Source: Polymorphobacter megasporae
GTDB taxonomy: Bacteria; Pseudomonadota; Alphaproteobacteria; Sphingomonadales; Sphingomonadaceae
Reading direction: 5' to 3'
Assembly: GCF_018982885.2 (NCBI RefSeq)
Contig: NZ_CP081848.1
Span: 2,046,001 to 2,110,000, forward strand
DNA: 64,000 nt
In this document: positions 28,404-37,936 of the stretch, piece after piece
Numbering within the stretch: the stretch's first letter is position 1
How the letters are laid out: the number at the start of each line of letters is the position of its first letter
Program-made: the position numbers and the translations under genes
The notes under the pieces: model-generated
Databases searched by the model: none
The model's input: the letters and a program-made list of their open reading frames with translations, nothing else
What the model was told of the DNA's origin: nothing

Positions 28404-29396
28404 TCAAGCGGCGACCGCGATCCGGCGACGGCGGGCTGCCCCGCCGACGATGCCGAAGCCGGCGACGAGCATTGCCCAGCTCGCTGGCTCGGGAACCGCG
28501 CCGGCGACACTCGTCAGAAATACGCCCGAGTCCGACGTGTACGAGACACCGTCGACATGGCCGATCTTGATGCCGCCGCCGTTCGAATAGTCGAGCGTCG
28601 AATTGTAGGTGTTTAGGCTGAGATTGAAGCTGATGGGAATGTCGGCTGTCGCGCCGGTGATCGCATAAACGCCGGAGAAGCGCGTATCGGTCGGGGTGTA
28701 ACTGGCGAACGACGAGGAGACCCAGCCGCCGACCCGCGGATCGGAGGCATAGACAAATGTCGGTGAGCGGTAATTGCCGCCGTAATAGCCAGCGCCGTAA
28801 TCGCCGAATTCATACGCCGAGGCACCGCCGAAATAGAAACCGTAGCCGAGCTCGGCGCTGGCGTGATCATAGTCGGTGGTGGCGACCGTGCCGGAAAAGG
28901 CAAAGCTGACCGGGACGTAGGTGATCGTGCTCGCGTTCGCGCCGGCAATCGTGAAATGCAGCGTGTCGGCGAGTTGCGCGCTCGCGTTCGCGCCGGCGAG
29001 GGGGCCGGCGGCGGAAGCAGTGAGGTAGATCTTGGCCGTTGCGAGGTCGGCTGAAGATGTGGCGACTGCCGTATCCGGCAAGCCGGTGACGCTGACCACG
29101 CTCGAATAATCGTTCGCCCGCGTCAGCGTGCCGGTGGTGTCGGTCGTTCCGCTGACCGTAACGGTCTGAAACGAGCTGTATGCGCTCGGGTCGCAATTGC
29201 TGCCGCCACCATCATTGTTGATGAAGCCGGCACCCGTCCGGCCTGAGTTATAGAGCGCTGCACAGCCGCGATTATAGCTGCGTCCTGTGTTGGCGAAGGT
29301 GCTGACCGAATAGCCGGCGTGGGCCGGGGCCATGCCTATGATTAGGCTTGCTGTGCCGGCAAACGCGAGGGTCGCGCGGCGTATTGGGCGGATCAT
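28404..29396 (-). CDS. PEP-CTERM-sorted exported protein
   Basis: 330 residues from ATG 29396, which has AGGAG six bases upstream. Signal peptide (MIRPIRRATLAFAGTASLIIG, ending AHA). The body is rich in Gly, Ser, Thr and Tyr with few charges, as in surface or matrix proteins, and has no recognisable enzymatic motif. The C-terminus is a PEP-CTERM tail: VPEPASWAMLVAGFGIVGGA followed by an Arg cluster. In such systems an exosortase removes the tail; no exosortase gene is in this window. Divergent from the histidine kinase gene. Confidence 0.88.
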   Translation of the reverse strand: MIRPIRRATLAFAGTASLIIGMAPAHAGYSVSTFANTGRSYNRGCAALYNSGRTGAGFINNDGGGSNCDPSAYSSFQTVTVSGTTDTTGTLTRANDYSSVVSVTGLPDTAVATSSADLATAKIYLTASAAGPLAGANASAQLADTLHFTIAGANASTITYVPVSFAFSGTVATTDYDHASAELGYGFYFGGASAYEFGDYGAGYYGGNYRSPTFVYASDPRVGGWVSSSFASYTPTDTRFSGVYAITGATADIPISFNLSLNTYNSTLDYSNGGGIKIGHVDGVSYTSDSGVFLTSVAGAVPEPASWAMLVAGFGIVGGAARRRRIAVAA

Positions 29397-29525
29397 TCTA
29401 ACTCTCCTATCGACGGTCAAAGGGCTGCTTCCGGATGTACGGACGTTAACTATTCAATTTCTTGAACACTCGTACCGCCCACTCTGCGGCGCCGGTATCG
29501 GCCGGATGGTGGAGCCGGATGGCCG

Positions 29526-30974
29526 ATGGCCGAACGGCGGTTTGACCTTTTGCGGGCTCCCGGCGAAAGTCGCTGCATGGCGCGATCCATGCCGAACATC
29601 CTGCGCGACGCGGTCAGCCCGGGTCTTGAACAAGTCGACCGTGACTATGCGGTGACGCATCCGCTGCGCCCAATGCTTACCGCCGGTATCCTGTCGCTCG
29701 GGCTGTTCGTGCTCTCGTCGGTCCTGAGCTATGCGACCATCCGGGCGTCGCCACCCCCGCTGACGATGCCGCTCCTGATCTATACCGCGGCGTTCGTCCT
29801 CTTATGGGTTGCGGGACTGGTGGTCATGGTCGCGCGTCGTGCCGGCCACGCCGAGCGCGTCCGCGTGTGGAGCCGTCTGGCGATCTTCATCATTCTTGGC
29901 AGCCACCTGGCGTGCTTCGGCCTGATCTGGGGGGTAATGCCTTTCCTCCGCCTCGACGGTCAGCTTTTGCTGGCAATCCCGCTGATCGGATGCGTTCCGG
30001 TGCAGCTGATCTGCAGCCCAGAAAATAGCCTGGCCAATCGCAGCGGTGCCGTCGGGGTGATCGGCTCGCTTGGTGCCTTCTTCGCGACGCGCGGGACCGA
30101 ATTCACGACCTTCGCCGCGCTTTATATCTTCGGCTTCGCGATCGTCATGCTCATTTTGGGCGACCGGGTCGCGGGAACGGTCCGCGCCACCGTCGCTGCC
30201 CGGCTGGCGAGCGATGCTGCCGCGCGCAAGCTCGACCGGCTGCTGTCGGAGGTGGCGGCCGAGCGCGATGCCAAGACCAAATTCATCGCCGCAGCGTCGC
30301 ACGATCTCGGCCAACCGCTTGCAGCGGCTGCATTGTTTTTCGACCAGAGCCTGCGGACGACCGACGACCTCGCGCGGGCGAAGGCGATCGAAGGCGTCCG
30401 CCGCGCCTTCGCCTCCGCCGATCAACTGCTGTCGCACATGCTCGGCCACCTTCGGCTCGAGGCGGACGCGGTCGACCCGCACCGATCGCAGGTCGCGGTC
30501 GGTCCGCTCCTCGCCCGGGTTGCTGCGCAGTATGCGCCGGCGGCGGCGGCGGCGGGAATCGCCCTGCGCACCACTGGCGCACGGCTGTCGCTCCTGCTCG
30601 ATCCGCCTCTGATCGAACGCGCGCTCGGCAACCTCATCGACAACGCGATCCAGCATAGCCGGGGGCGACGAATATTGCTGGGGGCACGACGGCAGGGCGA
30701 CATCGTTCGCTTGTGGGTTATCGACGACGGTGTCGGCGTCGCGCCGATCGATACCCGGCACATCTTCGACGATTACTACCAGGCCGAGACGGGCGGCGCG
30801 GCGCAACGCAACGGCTTCGGTCTAGGCCTGTCATCGGCGCGCCGGCTGGCGATCGTGATGGCGGGCAGCGCCGGACTCGATGCTCGCTGGCGACGCGGCG
30901 CGGCGTTCTATCTCGAATTCGGCGCTGCGTCGGTCGCGTCGTCTGCCAGGCGGCACGGCGAACTTGCGGCATGA
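29526..30974 (+). CDS. Membrane sensor histidine kinase
   Basis: 482 residues. The N-terminal half has about six transmembrane helices (residues 45-235) with no extracellular sensor domain, so the signal is probably sensed in the membrane. The dimerisation box ASHDLGQPLAAAALFF carries the phosphoacceptor His259. The ATP-binding domain follows (N box NLIDNAIQHS, DDGVGV, and GFGLGLSSARRLA). The start could also be ATG 29577 or 29589; 29526 has GGAG upstream. Its stop overlaps the response regulator ATG by four bases, so the two form a two-component pair. Confidence 0.92.
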   Translation: MAERRFDLLRAPGESRCMARSMPNILRDAVSPGLEQVDRDYAVTHPLRPMLTAGILSLGLFVLSSVLSYATIRASPPPLTMPLLIYTAAFVLLWVAGLVVMVARRAGHAERVRVWSRLAIFIILGSHLACFGLIWGVMPFLRLDGQLLLAIPLIGCVPVQLICSPENSLANRSGAVGVIGSLGAFFATRGTEFTTFAALYIFGFAIVMLILGDRVAGTVRATVAARLASDAAARKLDRLLSEVAAERDAKTKFIAAASHDLGQPLAAAALFFDQSLRTTDDLARAKAIEGVRRAFASADQLLSHMLGHLRLEADAVDPHRSQVAVGPLLARVAAQYAPAAAAAGIALRTTGARLSLLLDPPLIERALGNLIDNAIQHSRGRRILLGARRQGDIVRLWVIDDGVGVAPIDTRHIFDDYYQAETGGAAQRNGFGLGLSSARRLAIVMAGSAGLDARWRRGAAFYLEFGAASVASSARRHGELAA

Positions 30975-31615
30975 AGGCGTGCCTCATCGCCGACGACCAT
31001 GTCCTGATGCGTGAGGCGCTCGCGGGGACCGTTCGCATGGCGTGGCCCGATGTTGCCGTGACCGAGGTCGGCGACTTCACGAGCGCATGGGCCGCCGCCG
31101 CTGCGGGCCAGCCCGACGTTGCGATCGTCGACCTGATGATGCCCGGCGCGTCGCCGCTTGTCGGGGTTCGCGGAATTCGCGAGGCATCGCCGGAAACTGC
31201 GATCCTCATCGTGACCGGGACCGAAGACGACCGCCTGCTGCTCGACCTGCTCGATCTCGGAATTGCCGGCTTCGCGGGGAAGACTTCGAATGGTCAGATT
31301 ATTGAGGCGGCGCTCCGCCTGATTGCTGCCGGCGGCCGCTATCTGCCGCCTCGTCTTGCCGAGATCGCCGCGTCGCGTGTCGACACCGGTCCGTCGGCGA
31401 AGTCTGCTCTACCTGCTGATCGCCCAGGCTTGACCGACCGTCAGATCGCGGTCCTGCGGCTGGTCGCGAATGGCCTGTCGAACAAGGAAGTCGCGCAATC
31501 GCTCGCCCTGTCGCCGGCGACGGTCAAGACCCACCTCGCCCATGTGCAAACGATCCTGGGGGCGAAAAACCGGACCGATGCGGCTAGCCGCGCCCGCGCC
31601 CGCGGCTTGCTTTGA
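30971..31615 (+). CDS. NarL/FixJ-family response regulator
   Basis: 214 residues: a receiver domain with the acidic pair Asp8/Asp9 and phosphoacceptor Asp54 (AIVDLMMPG), Thr in IVTGTED and Lys in FAGKTSNG, then a LuxR-type DNA-binding domain (LTDRQIAVLRLVANGLSNKE, SPATVKTHLAHVQTIL). Translationally coupled to the kinase at 29526. It overlaps the convergent membrane-protein gene by 32 bases. Target promoters cannot be read from the sequence. Confidence 0.93.
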   Translation: MKACLIADDHVLMREALAGTVRMAWPDVAVTEVGDFTSAWAAAAAGQPDVAIVDLMMPGASPLVGVRGIREASPETAILIVTGTEDDRLLLDLLDLGIAGFAGKTSNGQIIEAALRLIAAGGRYLPPRLAEIAASRVDTGPSAKSALPADRPGLTDRQIAVLRLVANGLSNKEVAQSLALSPATVKTHLAHVQTILGAKNRTDAASRARARGLL

Positions 31616-32243
31616 GCGGACCGGGCGGCGTGCCGAAGATTACTGAGGGCTGGAGTGAAGCTCGGCCCGGTGCCGCGGCGAACGCGAGCAGGCGCGCGCC
31701 GATGCCGACCGCCGCGACGTAGCACGGCAGGATCAGGAGGAGGTACGCCGTCCAATAGCGGGTGCCGCCGGTCAGCCCGATCGACGTGCAGGCGGACGCG
31801 AGCAGCGACACCGGCCCGACGATGCCATGTGCCGCAAGCAGGTTGTTGGCAAGGATTACGACCTTGAGGTTGAGCAAGGTCATCGTCGCGGTGACGAGCC
31901 GCAAGGGCGACCTAGTCCGTGCGCGATGATCGAGCGGTTTGATGAAGAAGATGTCGAACACGTGCCGCCACCAATAGGTCAGGACCGCCGTCGGCACCGT
32001 CCCCGCGCGGCCGATGCCGAGGACAAATGCGCCAAGCAGGGGGATCAGCAGAAGCGCGTTGCTCAGCACGAGAAAGCCGATGCGGATGCCGCCGTCGGCC
32101 CGCGCGGCGTTGGGATTGAGTTCGACGCCGGTGCCATTTCGTAACGACGCCAAGGTCGACAAAATGTCGCCGAGCGTCAGCAGGACGAAGGCGGCCGCCA
32201 CCGCTCCGGTCAACCACCACGCCCTTTTCGACATCGCAAACAT
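31584..32243 (-). CDS. Multi-pass membrane protein of unknown function
   Basis: 219 residues with about four to five hydrophobic segments (residues 8-30, 54-78, 118-150, 155-185). The first helix contains LGDILSTLAS followed by GVELNPNA, a pattern reminiscent of DUF5658-type membrane proteins; that link is weak. The C-terminal 30 residues lie in the region overlapping the response regulator and are Arg/Gly-rich, perhaps only because of that overlap. ATG 32243 or 32234 could be the start. Divergent from the DUF1294 gene. Confidence 0.6.
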   Translation of the reverse strand: MFAMSKRAWWLTGAVAAAFVLLTLGDILSTLASLRNGTGVELNPNAARADGGIRIGFLVLSNALLLIPLLGAFVLGIGRAGTVPTAVLTYWWRHVFDIFFIKPLDHRARTRSPLRLVTATMTLLNLKVVILANNLLAAHGIVGPVSLLASACTSIGLTGGTRYWTAYLLLILPCYVAAVGIGARLLAFAAAPGRASLQPSVIFGTPPGPLKASRGRGRG

Positions 32244-32398
32244 CTCATTTCTACCGCCAGCCAGGCGCAGTAAATCTTCCGGTAACTCTACCTTATCGTG
32301 GTCTAAAGACTTACGAAAGCTGCTTAATTATTTCCTTTCAGCTTGAAAGCGCGCTCGGCTGCGATAAAATACGGTCGTTCGGTTAAGGCGATTGTGTG

Positions 32399-32674
32399 AT
32401 GGCGTACGTCGGGTTTTTTCTGTTGATCAACGCCGGTGCGTTCTTCCTCTTTGCCGAAGACAAGGAGCGATCGGCGGCGGGATTGTACCGAATTCCAGAA
32501 TTCCGGATGCTGATGTTCGCGGCTGCCGGCGGTTCGATCGGCGCACTGCTGGCGCAACGTGTCATCCGCCACAAGACGCGCAAGCAGCCGTTCGCCGATA
32601 TGCTGCTGCTGATTTTCGGACTGCAGCTCGGGGCGGTCTTCGGGTGCGGCGCGCTCTATCTGGCGATCGTCTGA
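32399..32674 (+). CDS. DUF1294-family small membrane protein
   Basis: 91 residues with three hydrophobic segments. It matches the DUF1294 pattern: an N-terminal helix with Asn, then FAEDKERSA, RIPEFRMLMFAAAGGSIGAL, and HKTRKQPF before the last helix. Function unknown in the family. ATG 32399 was preferred over the GTG just before it; AAGGCG lies upstream. The 3' end overlaps the convergent prepilin peptidase gene by 19 bases. Confidence 0.85.
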   Translation: MAYVGFFLLINAGAFFLFAEDKERSAAGLYRIPEFRMLMFAAAGGSIGALLAQRVIRHKTRKQPFADMLLLIFGLQLGAVFGCGALYLAIV

Positions 32675-33153
32675 GCCTGCGCCGGCGGTAATAGCGGCGG
32701 CACGCTCGCGAGGAGGATCGCGCCGCCAAGGATCGCGACCGCATAAGGAAGCGGTCCATTGTGCTGGAACGCGGGATAGGTCGCCCCCGGCCTTGCCAGC
32801 TTGCGGCCGACGACTGCGATCACCGCCATGGCCCCCCCGGCGAACACGGTTCCAAGCAGCAGTAACGGCAAGCCCGAAAAGCCCGCCCACAATGCGCACG
32901 CAGCGAGCAGTTTGACGTCACCGCCGCCTAGCCAGCCGCGATCGAACAGCAATGCGCCGATGAAGAAAACGATCGCCCCCGCCGCAGCATGTTCCCACCA
33001 TGGTTCGATCGTCGTCGCAGTCACCGCGAAGACGGCAAACAGCGCAGCAACTGCGATCGACCAACCGTCCGGAATCTCGAAATGGCGGACGTCGGCGTAG
33101 GCCGCGCCGGCGACGCAGGCGAGGGCCGCCGCGGCTGCGACTTGATCGAACAC
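32656..33153 (-). CDS. cpaA: Tad pilus prepilin peptidase
   Basis: 165 residues from GTG 33153, two bases after the tadC stop. Type IV prepilin peptidase of the short TadV/CpaA class: catalytic Asp in AYADVRHFEIPDGW near residue 22 and the second in LGGGDVKLLAACALW near 80, with about six membrane segments. It trims the leaders of the Flp pilins and TadE-type pseudopilins encoded nearby. Last gene of the leftward tad operon. The longer open frame upstream is the antisense side of tadC and was discarded. Confidence 0.9.
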   Translation of the reverse strand: MFDQVAAAAALACVAGAAYADVRHFEIPDGWSIAVAALFAVFAVTATTIEPWWEHAAAGAIVFFIGALLFDRGWLGGGDVKLLAACALWAGFSGLPLLLLGTVFAGGAMAVIAVVGRKLARPGATYPAFQHNGPLPYAVAILGGAILLASVPPLLPPAQAQTIAR

Positions 33154-33155
33154 GA

Positions 33156-34115
33156 TTATTTGCCCGCGTTGGCGAAGCTCGGAAGCAGGTCGCGCTTGAC
33201 GAGGATCGCGCCGGGCAGGATCAGCACCGCGATCATCGTCGGCAGCATGAAGGCAACGAGCGGGATCGAGATCAGCACAGGCAGGCGGTGCGCCTTTTCC
33301 TCGGCGCGCATCTTGCGCGCCTCGCGCATTTCGATCGCATAGCATTTGAGCGCCTGCGCGATGCTCGACCCGAGCTTGTCCGACTGGATAATCAGCGTCA
33401 CGAACGAGCCGATCTCGGCAACCCCGGTGCGGCGGACCAGCCCCTTCAGCGCGTCCTCCCGGCTGCGACCGGCGCGGAGCTCGAGCGCGACGACGGCAAA
33501 CTCGTTGGCGAGCAGCGGATGCGACCGGCGGACTTCCTGCCCGACGCGGGTGAAACAGGCGTCGATGCCGAGCCCCGCCTCGACGCAGACGAGCATCAGG
33601 TCGAGCGTGTCGGGAAAACCGTTGAGGATCGCCTTGCCGCGCGATGCGGCCCGGCTGCCGACGTAGAAGCCCGGCAGATAGAGTCCGGCGAAAGCGAGCC
33701 CGGCAACGATCATATAGAGCTTCATCGGCTTGGGGTCGGAGGTAAGCAGGACGATCGTCGCGCCAACGGCAGGCAGCACGAGGGTCAGGATTGTGCGAAC
33801 GAGCATGAACAGACGCGCCGCATGCGGCTGGGTGAAGCCCGCCTGGACCAGCTTTTCGGAATGAACCCCCGGCTTGCTGTCGGCCAGTGAGACACCGCGC
33901 TTTTCAATGCTGCGCACCAACCGGGATCCCAGCGACGGACCCTGGTCGACGCGCAGGCTTGCCCGCGGGGCGGCGGTCGGCGCGGTCGTCCCTGCGAGGC
34001 GGTGACGCAGGTCGACCTTGTTGGCGAAGAGCGGCGCAAGACCGAGAAACAACAGGCATCCTGCGGCAAACACCACTGCAATCAACAGTCCCTGCGCGAC
34101 GATCGGTGCGATCAT
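33156..34115 (-). CDS. tadC: Tad pilus inner-membrane platform protein TadC
   Basis: 319 residues from ATG 34115, which overlaps the tadB stop by four bases. Type II secretion F domain: the cytoplasmic helical part contains FPDTLDLMLVCVEAGLGIDACF and GLVRRTGVAEIGSFVTLIIQ with a final pair of membrane helices. With TadB it forms the inner-membrane platform that couples the ATPase to pilin assembly. An N-terminal membrane helix is at about residues 5-25. Confidence 0.92.
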   Translation of the reverse strand: MIAPIVAQGLLIAVVFAAGCLLFLGLAPLFANKVDLRHRLAGTTAPTAAPRASLRVDQGPSLGSRLVRSIEKRGVSLADSKPGVHSEKLVQAGFTQPHAARLFMLVRTILTLVLPAVGATIVLLTSDPKPMKLYMIVAGLAFAGLYLPGFYVGSRAASRGKAILNGFPDTLDLMLVCVEAGLGIDACFTRVGQEVRRSHPLLANEFAVVALELRAGRSREDALKGLVRRTGVAEIGSFVTLIIQSDKLGSSIAQALKCYAIEMREARKMRAEEKAHRLPVLISIPLVAFMLPTMIAVLILPGAILVKRDLLPSFANAGK

Positions 34116-35113
34116 ACTTTGAGGTCCACCAGTTTGCGGATTGTCAGGATGCCGAGGGTGTAGAGGCTGAGGATGATGCCGACGCCGGGAATGAACCACG
34201 GATCACCGGCGACATCGAGATAGAATTCCGGGGAGCTCGTGAAGACGACGGTGAAGGTGAACAGCGGCAGGATCGACAGCATCGTGCCAGTCATCTTGCC
34301 CTCGCTCGCCAGTGCCTTGACCTTCATCACCATGCCCATGCGCTCGCGGATGACCTTGGTCAGCCCTTCAAGGATCTCGGCGAGATTGCCGCCGGTCTCG
34401 TTCTGGATCGCGACGCAGACGACGAACATCTGGACGTCCTGGCTGCCGATCCGGTTGCTCAAATTGGTCAGCGCCTCGCGCAGGTCGAGCCCGTAATTGA
34501 CCTCGTCGATCACGATGCCGAACTCGGATCCGCACGGGTCCGCCATCTCGGTCGTCAGTAGGTCGAGCGCCGCCGACACCGGGTGGCCGGCGCGAAGGCC
34601 GCGGACGAAGATATCGAGTGCGACGGGGAACTGCCGGTCGAACTCCTTGATCCGCTTCGCCGCCCGCATGTTGAGGTAGAAGATCGGCATCGCGAAGCCG
34701 ACGCCGATCGCAAAGATCGCCAGAAGGAGCAATGTCGACACCGAATTGAATTGCGTCGTCAGTTGTGCGGCGAGCGGGAAAGCGACGCCGATCGACGCAC
34801 TGGCTATCGCCATCATCGCCAGCATCCGCTGCGCGCTGATCCGCATTCCCGCCTGGGTCAGCTTGGGTTCGATCCAGCGGACGACGGGTCCAAACAGCGA
34901 TCCACGCGTCGCGCCGTCACGTTGCGGGCGCAGAAGCTGCATGACCTCGACGCGCGACTTGCCGGCGGCGATCAGGCCGAGGCGGCGGTTGACCGCCTGC
35001 TTCGACCGGCGCGCGCTGATCGTCCCCATTGCGAAGTCGGCGAACAACAGGGTCGCACAGAAGACGAGGGCGTACGCCGTGAGAGTCACCCAATTGGGCA
35101 TCGCGGCGGCCAC
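34112..35113 (-). CDS. tadB: Tad pilus inner-membrane platform protein TadB
   Basis: 333 residues. Type II secretion F domain with FDRQFPVALDIFVRGLRAGH, EVNYGLDLREALTNLSNRIG and QNETGGNLAEILEGLTKVI, the classic TadB pattern, between membrane segments near residues 6-28, 105-140 and 285-325. GTG 35113 starts one base after the tadA stop; ATG 35101 four codons later is an alternative. Works with TadC as the assembly platform. Confidence 0.93.
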   Translation of the reverse strand: MAAAMPNWVTLTAYALVFCATLLFADFAMGTISARRSKQAVNRRLGLIAAGKSRVEVMQLLRPQRDGATRGSLFGPVVRWIEPKLTQAGMRISAQRMLAMMAIASASIGVAFPLAAQLTTQFNSVSTLLLLAIFAIGVGFAMPIFYLNMRAAKRIKEFDRQFPVALDIFVRGLRAGHPVSAALDLLTTEMADPCGSEFGIVIDEVNYGLDLREALTNLSNRIGSQDVQMFVVCVAIQNETGGNLAEILEGLTKVIRERMGMVMKVKALASEGKMTGTMLSILPLFTFTVVFTSSPEFYLDVAGDPWFIPGVGIILSLYTLGILTIRKLVDLKV

Positions 35114-35114
35114 C

Positions 35115-36509
35115 TTAGGTCCCCATCTTATGGCTCGGATCGAACAGATGCGGTGGCAGATGGATGCCGCGCGCGATCAGATGCTCGATGAATTTCGGGC
35201 GGATGCCGGTCGCCTCGAAATGGCCGATGACCTTACCGTCGTCGCCCATGCCGGTGCGCTTGTAGCGGAAGATTTCCTGCATCAGCACGGTTTCGCCCTC
35301 CATGCCGGTGACTTCGCTGATCGACATCACGCGGCGCGAGCCGTCGCTCAGCCGGGCAAGCTGGAGGACGACGTGAATTGCCGCCGCGATCTGGCTGCGC
35401 GCGGATTTCGGGCTGATGTCGATCCCGCTCATGCCGATCATCTGCTCGATGCGGCTGAGTGCGTCGCGCGGCGTGTTGGCGTGGACCGTCGTCATCGACC
35501 CGTCGTGCCCGGTGTTCATCGCCTGGAGCATGTCGAAGGCCTCACCGGCGCGGATCTCGCCGAGGACGATGCGGTCGGGCCGCATCCGCAGCGCGTTCTT
35601 GACCAGTTCGCGCTGGTTGATCTCGCCGCGCCCCTCGATGTTTGCCGGCCGGGTTTCGAGGCGGACGACGTGGCGTTGCTGGAGCTGGAGCTCGGCCGAA
35701 TCCTCGATCGTCAGGATGCGTTCGGTGCCGTCGATCGCTGCCGACAGTGCATTGAGCATCGTCGTCTTGCCCGATCCGGTCCCGCCCGAGATGATGACGT
35801 TGCGCCGGGCCTCGACGACGCCGAGCAGCACGTCGGCCGCCTCCTGCGGCAGCGCGCCATAGCCGACGAGCTTCGACATATCGATCGGCGTCTTCGAGAA
35901 TTTTCGGATCGAGAGCAAAGGCCCGTCGACCGCGAGCGGCGGGATGATCGCATTCAACCGGCTGCCGTCGGCCAGTCGCGCGTCGACCATCGGCGAGCTC
36001 TCGTCGACCCGGCGTCCGACCGCTCCGACGATCTTCTGGATGATCCGGAGCAGGTGGCGGTCGTCCTTGAAGCGCGTCTTGACCTCTTCGATGCGGCCCC
36101 TCCGCTCGACGAAGACGACATTGCAGGTGTTGACCATGATGTCGGTGATCGTCGGGTCCTTGAGCAACGGCTCGAGCGGCCCGAGGCCCAGCAGCTCGTC
36201 GAGGATATCCTCGATCAGTTCGCCGCGTTCGGCGAGGTTTAGCGCATGGTTCTGCTCGACGAGCATGTCCTGGACGATGTCGCTGACCTCGACCGCGATC
36301 TGCTCGCGGCTCATCGTGTCGAGCGCCGACAGGTTGATCCGCTCGATCAGCCGCTGGTGAAGGTCGACCTTGAGATCGGTCCGCCGCTCGCGTTGCGGCG
36401 CGACGATGGCGGAAGCCGCGGCTTTGGCCGGCACGCTCGCTGGCGCCGCCGGGCGTGGCTGGACGACGAGCGGGGGCACGAGCGACGATTTGCGGGTCGG
36501 CCATATCAT
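35115..36509 (-). CDS. tadA: Tad pilus assembly ATPase TadA/CpaF
   Basis: 464 residues. Secretion ATPase of the GspE/VirB11-like CpaF class that powers Flp pilus extension and retraction. The N-terminal domain has [20 protein letters not shown] and [20 protein letters not shown]; Walker [10 protein letters not shown] near residue 242, Asp box [14 protein letters not shown], Walker [21 protein letters not shown] and the His box [15 protein letters not shown] follow. A Pro/Ala-rich stretch fills residues 10-40. Its ATG overlaps the cpaE stop by four bases. Confidence 0.96.
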   Translation of the reverse strand: MIWPTRKSSLVPPLVVQPRPAAPASVPAKAAASAIVAPQRERRTDLKVDLHQRLIERINLSALDTMSREQIAVEVSDIVQDMLVEQNHALNLAERGELIEDILDELLGLGPLEPLLKDPTITDIMVNTCNVVFVERRGRIEEVKTRFKDDRHLLRIIQKIVGAVGRRVDESSPMVDARLADGSRLNAIIPPLAVDGPLLSIRKFSKTPIDMSKLVGYGALPQEAADVLLGVVEARRNVIISGGTGSGKTTMLNALSAAIDGTERILTIEDSAELQLQQRHVVRLETRPANIEGRGEINQRELVKNALRMRPDRIVLGEIRAGEAFDMLQAMNTGHDGSMTTVHANTPRDALSRIEQMIGMSGIDISPKSARSQIAAAIHVVLQLARLSDGSRRVMSISEVTGMEGETVLMQEIFRYKRTGMGDDGKVIGHFEATGIRPKFIEHLIARGIHLPPHLFDPSHKMGT

Positions 36510-37672
36510 GCTGCAAGCACCGTGGTCAGGCCCGTGATCAGGCCGATGAGGTCCGCTTCAAGCGGCGAGCGGCTCCGGATGCTGCCGATCGGCCGCCCCT
36601 GGTCGATCGCGCTCGTCATCGTCGCGAAATCGTTGGCGATCGTGTAGTCGACCCGCCGCCGCAGGACGCGCTCGCTGTCGCCCATGTCGATGGTGCGGAA
36701 CAGCGTCTTGGGAACGCGATTGAGCACGATCTTGAGCGGTGCCGAGACGCCGTTGGCCTCGATCAGATCGAGCTGCCGCCGCGCCTGGCGCAGTCCCGGC
36801 ACGCTCAGGTTGGTGACGAGGCACGCCGCATCGGAATGCGCCAGCGCCGCGAGCGACCACGGCGTCCACGCCGCGGGCAGGTCGACGAGCACGACCTCGA
36901 ACGTCTGCGCCGCGAGGGTCAGGATCTGTGCGACGATTGCCGGGGTCAATGACTCCAGCGGGGCGATGTCGCGCGGTGCCGCGATGATCGTCAGGCCCGA
37001 GCTATGCTGCGCGGTGATCGTCGCGAACAGCGTATGATCGAGCCGGTCGCGCGCCTCGATCAAGTCGAGCATGCCAAGTTGCGGCTGCATATCGAGGTAT
37101 AGCGCAACCGCCCCGAATTGCAGGTCGAAGTCGATCAGGCAGGTCGTCTGGCGGACGCTCCACAGGCAGCCGATCTGGGTTGCTATCGCGGTCGCCCCAG
37201 CGCCTCCAACCGCGCGGAGGAAACTGACGATCCGGCCCTTTGCCGCCGCCTGCGGGCGCGTGGAAAGCGTCCGCCGCGCGGCGTCGAGTGCCTCGTGGAG
37301 GTCGCGGACATCGAGCGGGAGCGCCACCGCATCGACCGCACCCGCCCGCATCAGCGACCGCACGGCCGACGCGTCGAGGGCACGGGCCGCGGCGATCACC
37401 GGACGCGGCTGCTCGGAGACGACGCGGGCGAAGGTCTCGATTTCGCCCGGCCGATCGAGCCTCACCTCGACGATGACGACGTCGGCCTGACGCATGAACG
37501 GCAGCGCCGGGTCGAGTTCGCTGAGCGGAACGAGGTGAAGATGAAGATTGGCCGACGCGAGCGCGACTGCCGGAATTGGCGACGTCGTCGCGGGATCGAC
37601 CACGACGGCGACACGCAACGTCCGCAGCCGGTCGCTGGCCGCTTCGGGCATGCCAATGGGCAGCGCGCTCAT
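36506..37672 (-). CDS. cpaE: Tad pilus localisation protein CpaE/TadZ
   Basis: 388 residues. A receiver-like N-terminal domain (residues 15-130) is followed by a MinD/ParA-type ATPase domain (residues 145-388: RIVSFLRAVGGAGATAIATQ, CLIDFDLQFGAVALYLDMQP, VVLVDLPAAWTPW). The Walker A is degenerate: GGAGATA lacks the usual invariant Lys, so ATP hydrolysis may be weak or absent. In Caulobacter CpaE places the pilus at the pole. It lies 15 bases after the small exported gene and is coupled to tadA. Confidence 0.9.
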   Translation of the reverse strand: MSALPIGMPEAASDRLRTLRVAVVVDPATTSPIPAVALASANLHLHLVPLSELDPALPFMRQADVVIVEVRLDRPGEIETFARVVSEQPRPVIAAARALDASAVRSLMRAGAVDAVALPLDVRDLHEALDAARRTLSTRPQAAAKGRIVSFLRAVGGAGATAIATQIGCLWSVRQTTCLIDFDLQFGAVALYLDMQPQLGMLDLIEARDRLDHTLFATITAQHSSGLTIIAAPRDIAPLESLTPAIVAQILTLAAQTFEVVLVDLPAAWTPWSLAALAHSDAACLVTNLSVPGLRQARRQLDLIEANGVSAPLKIVLNRVPKTLFRTIDMGDSERVLRRRVDYTIANDFATMTSAIDQGRPIGSIRSRSPLEADLIGLITGLTTVLAA

Positions 37673-37687
37673 CTGAGTGCTGCCCGG

Positions 37688-37936
37688 CTATCCACCGGAC
37701 GCTCCGACCGTCGAGGTCGTCGCACGAGCCGGAGCCTTGACCTTATCGCCTTCCAATCGCCGGATTGCGCCGACGGCGAGAACGCCGTTCCCGCCTTCGA
37801 TTGCCGGGCCGCGAGGGCCGGGCGGGACGATCATCGCCTCTAGATTGGCGCGCGTCGCGTCGCCGAGATGCGGATCGGCATTGAATGCCGCGAGCGGCGT
37901 CGACAGGAAGCTGGCGGCGGCGATGATCAGGATCAT
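37688..37936 (-). CDS. Small exported Tad-locus protein (CpaD-position)
   Basis: 82 residues with a short hydrophobic N-terminus (MILIIAAASFLSTPLAAF) that may be a signal peptide. The rest (LGDATRANLEAMIVPP, then NGVLAVGAIRRLEGDKVKAP) resembles the C-terminal part of small sphingomonad Tad-locus proteins found between the secretin and cpaE, where Caulobacter has the much longer CpaD. The match is by pattern memory only. ATG 37936 overlaps the cpaC stop by four bases, so it belongs to the operon. Confidence 0.65.
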   Translation of the reverse strand: MILIIAAASFLSTPLAAFNADPHLGDATRANLEAMIVPPGPRGPAIEGGNGVLAVGAIRRLEGDKVKAPARATTSTVGASGG

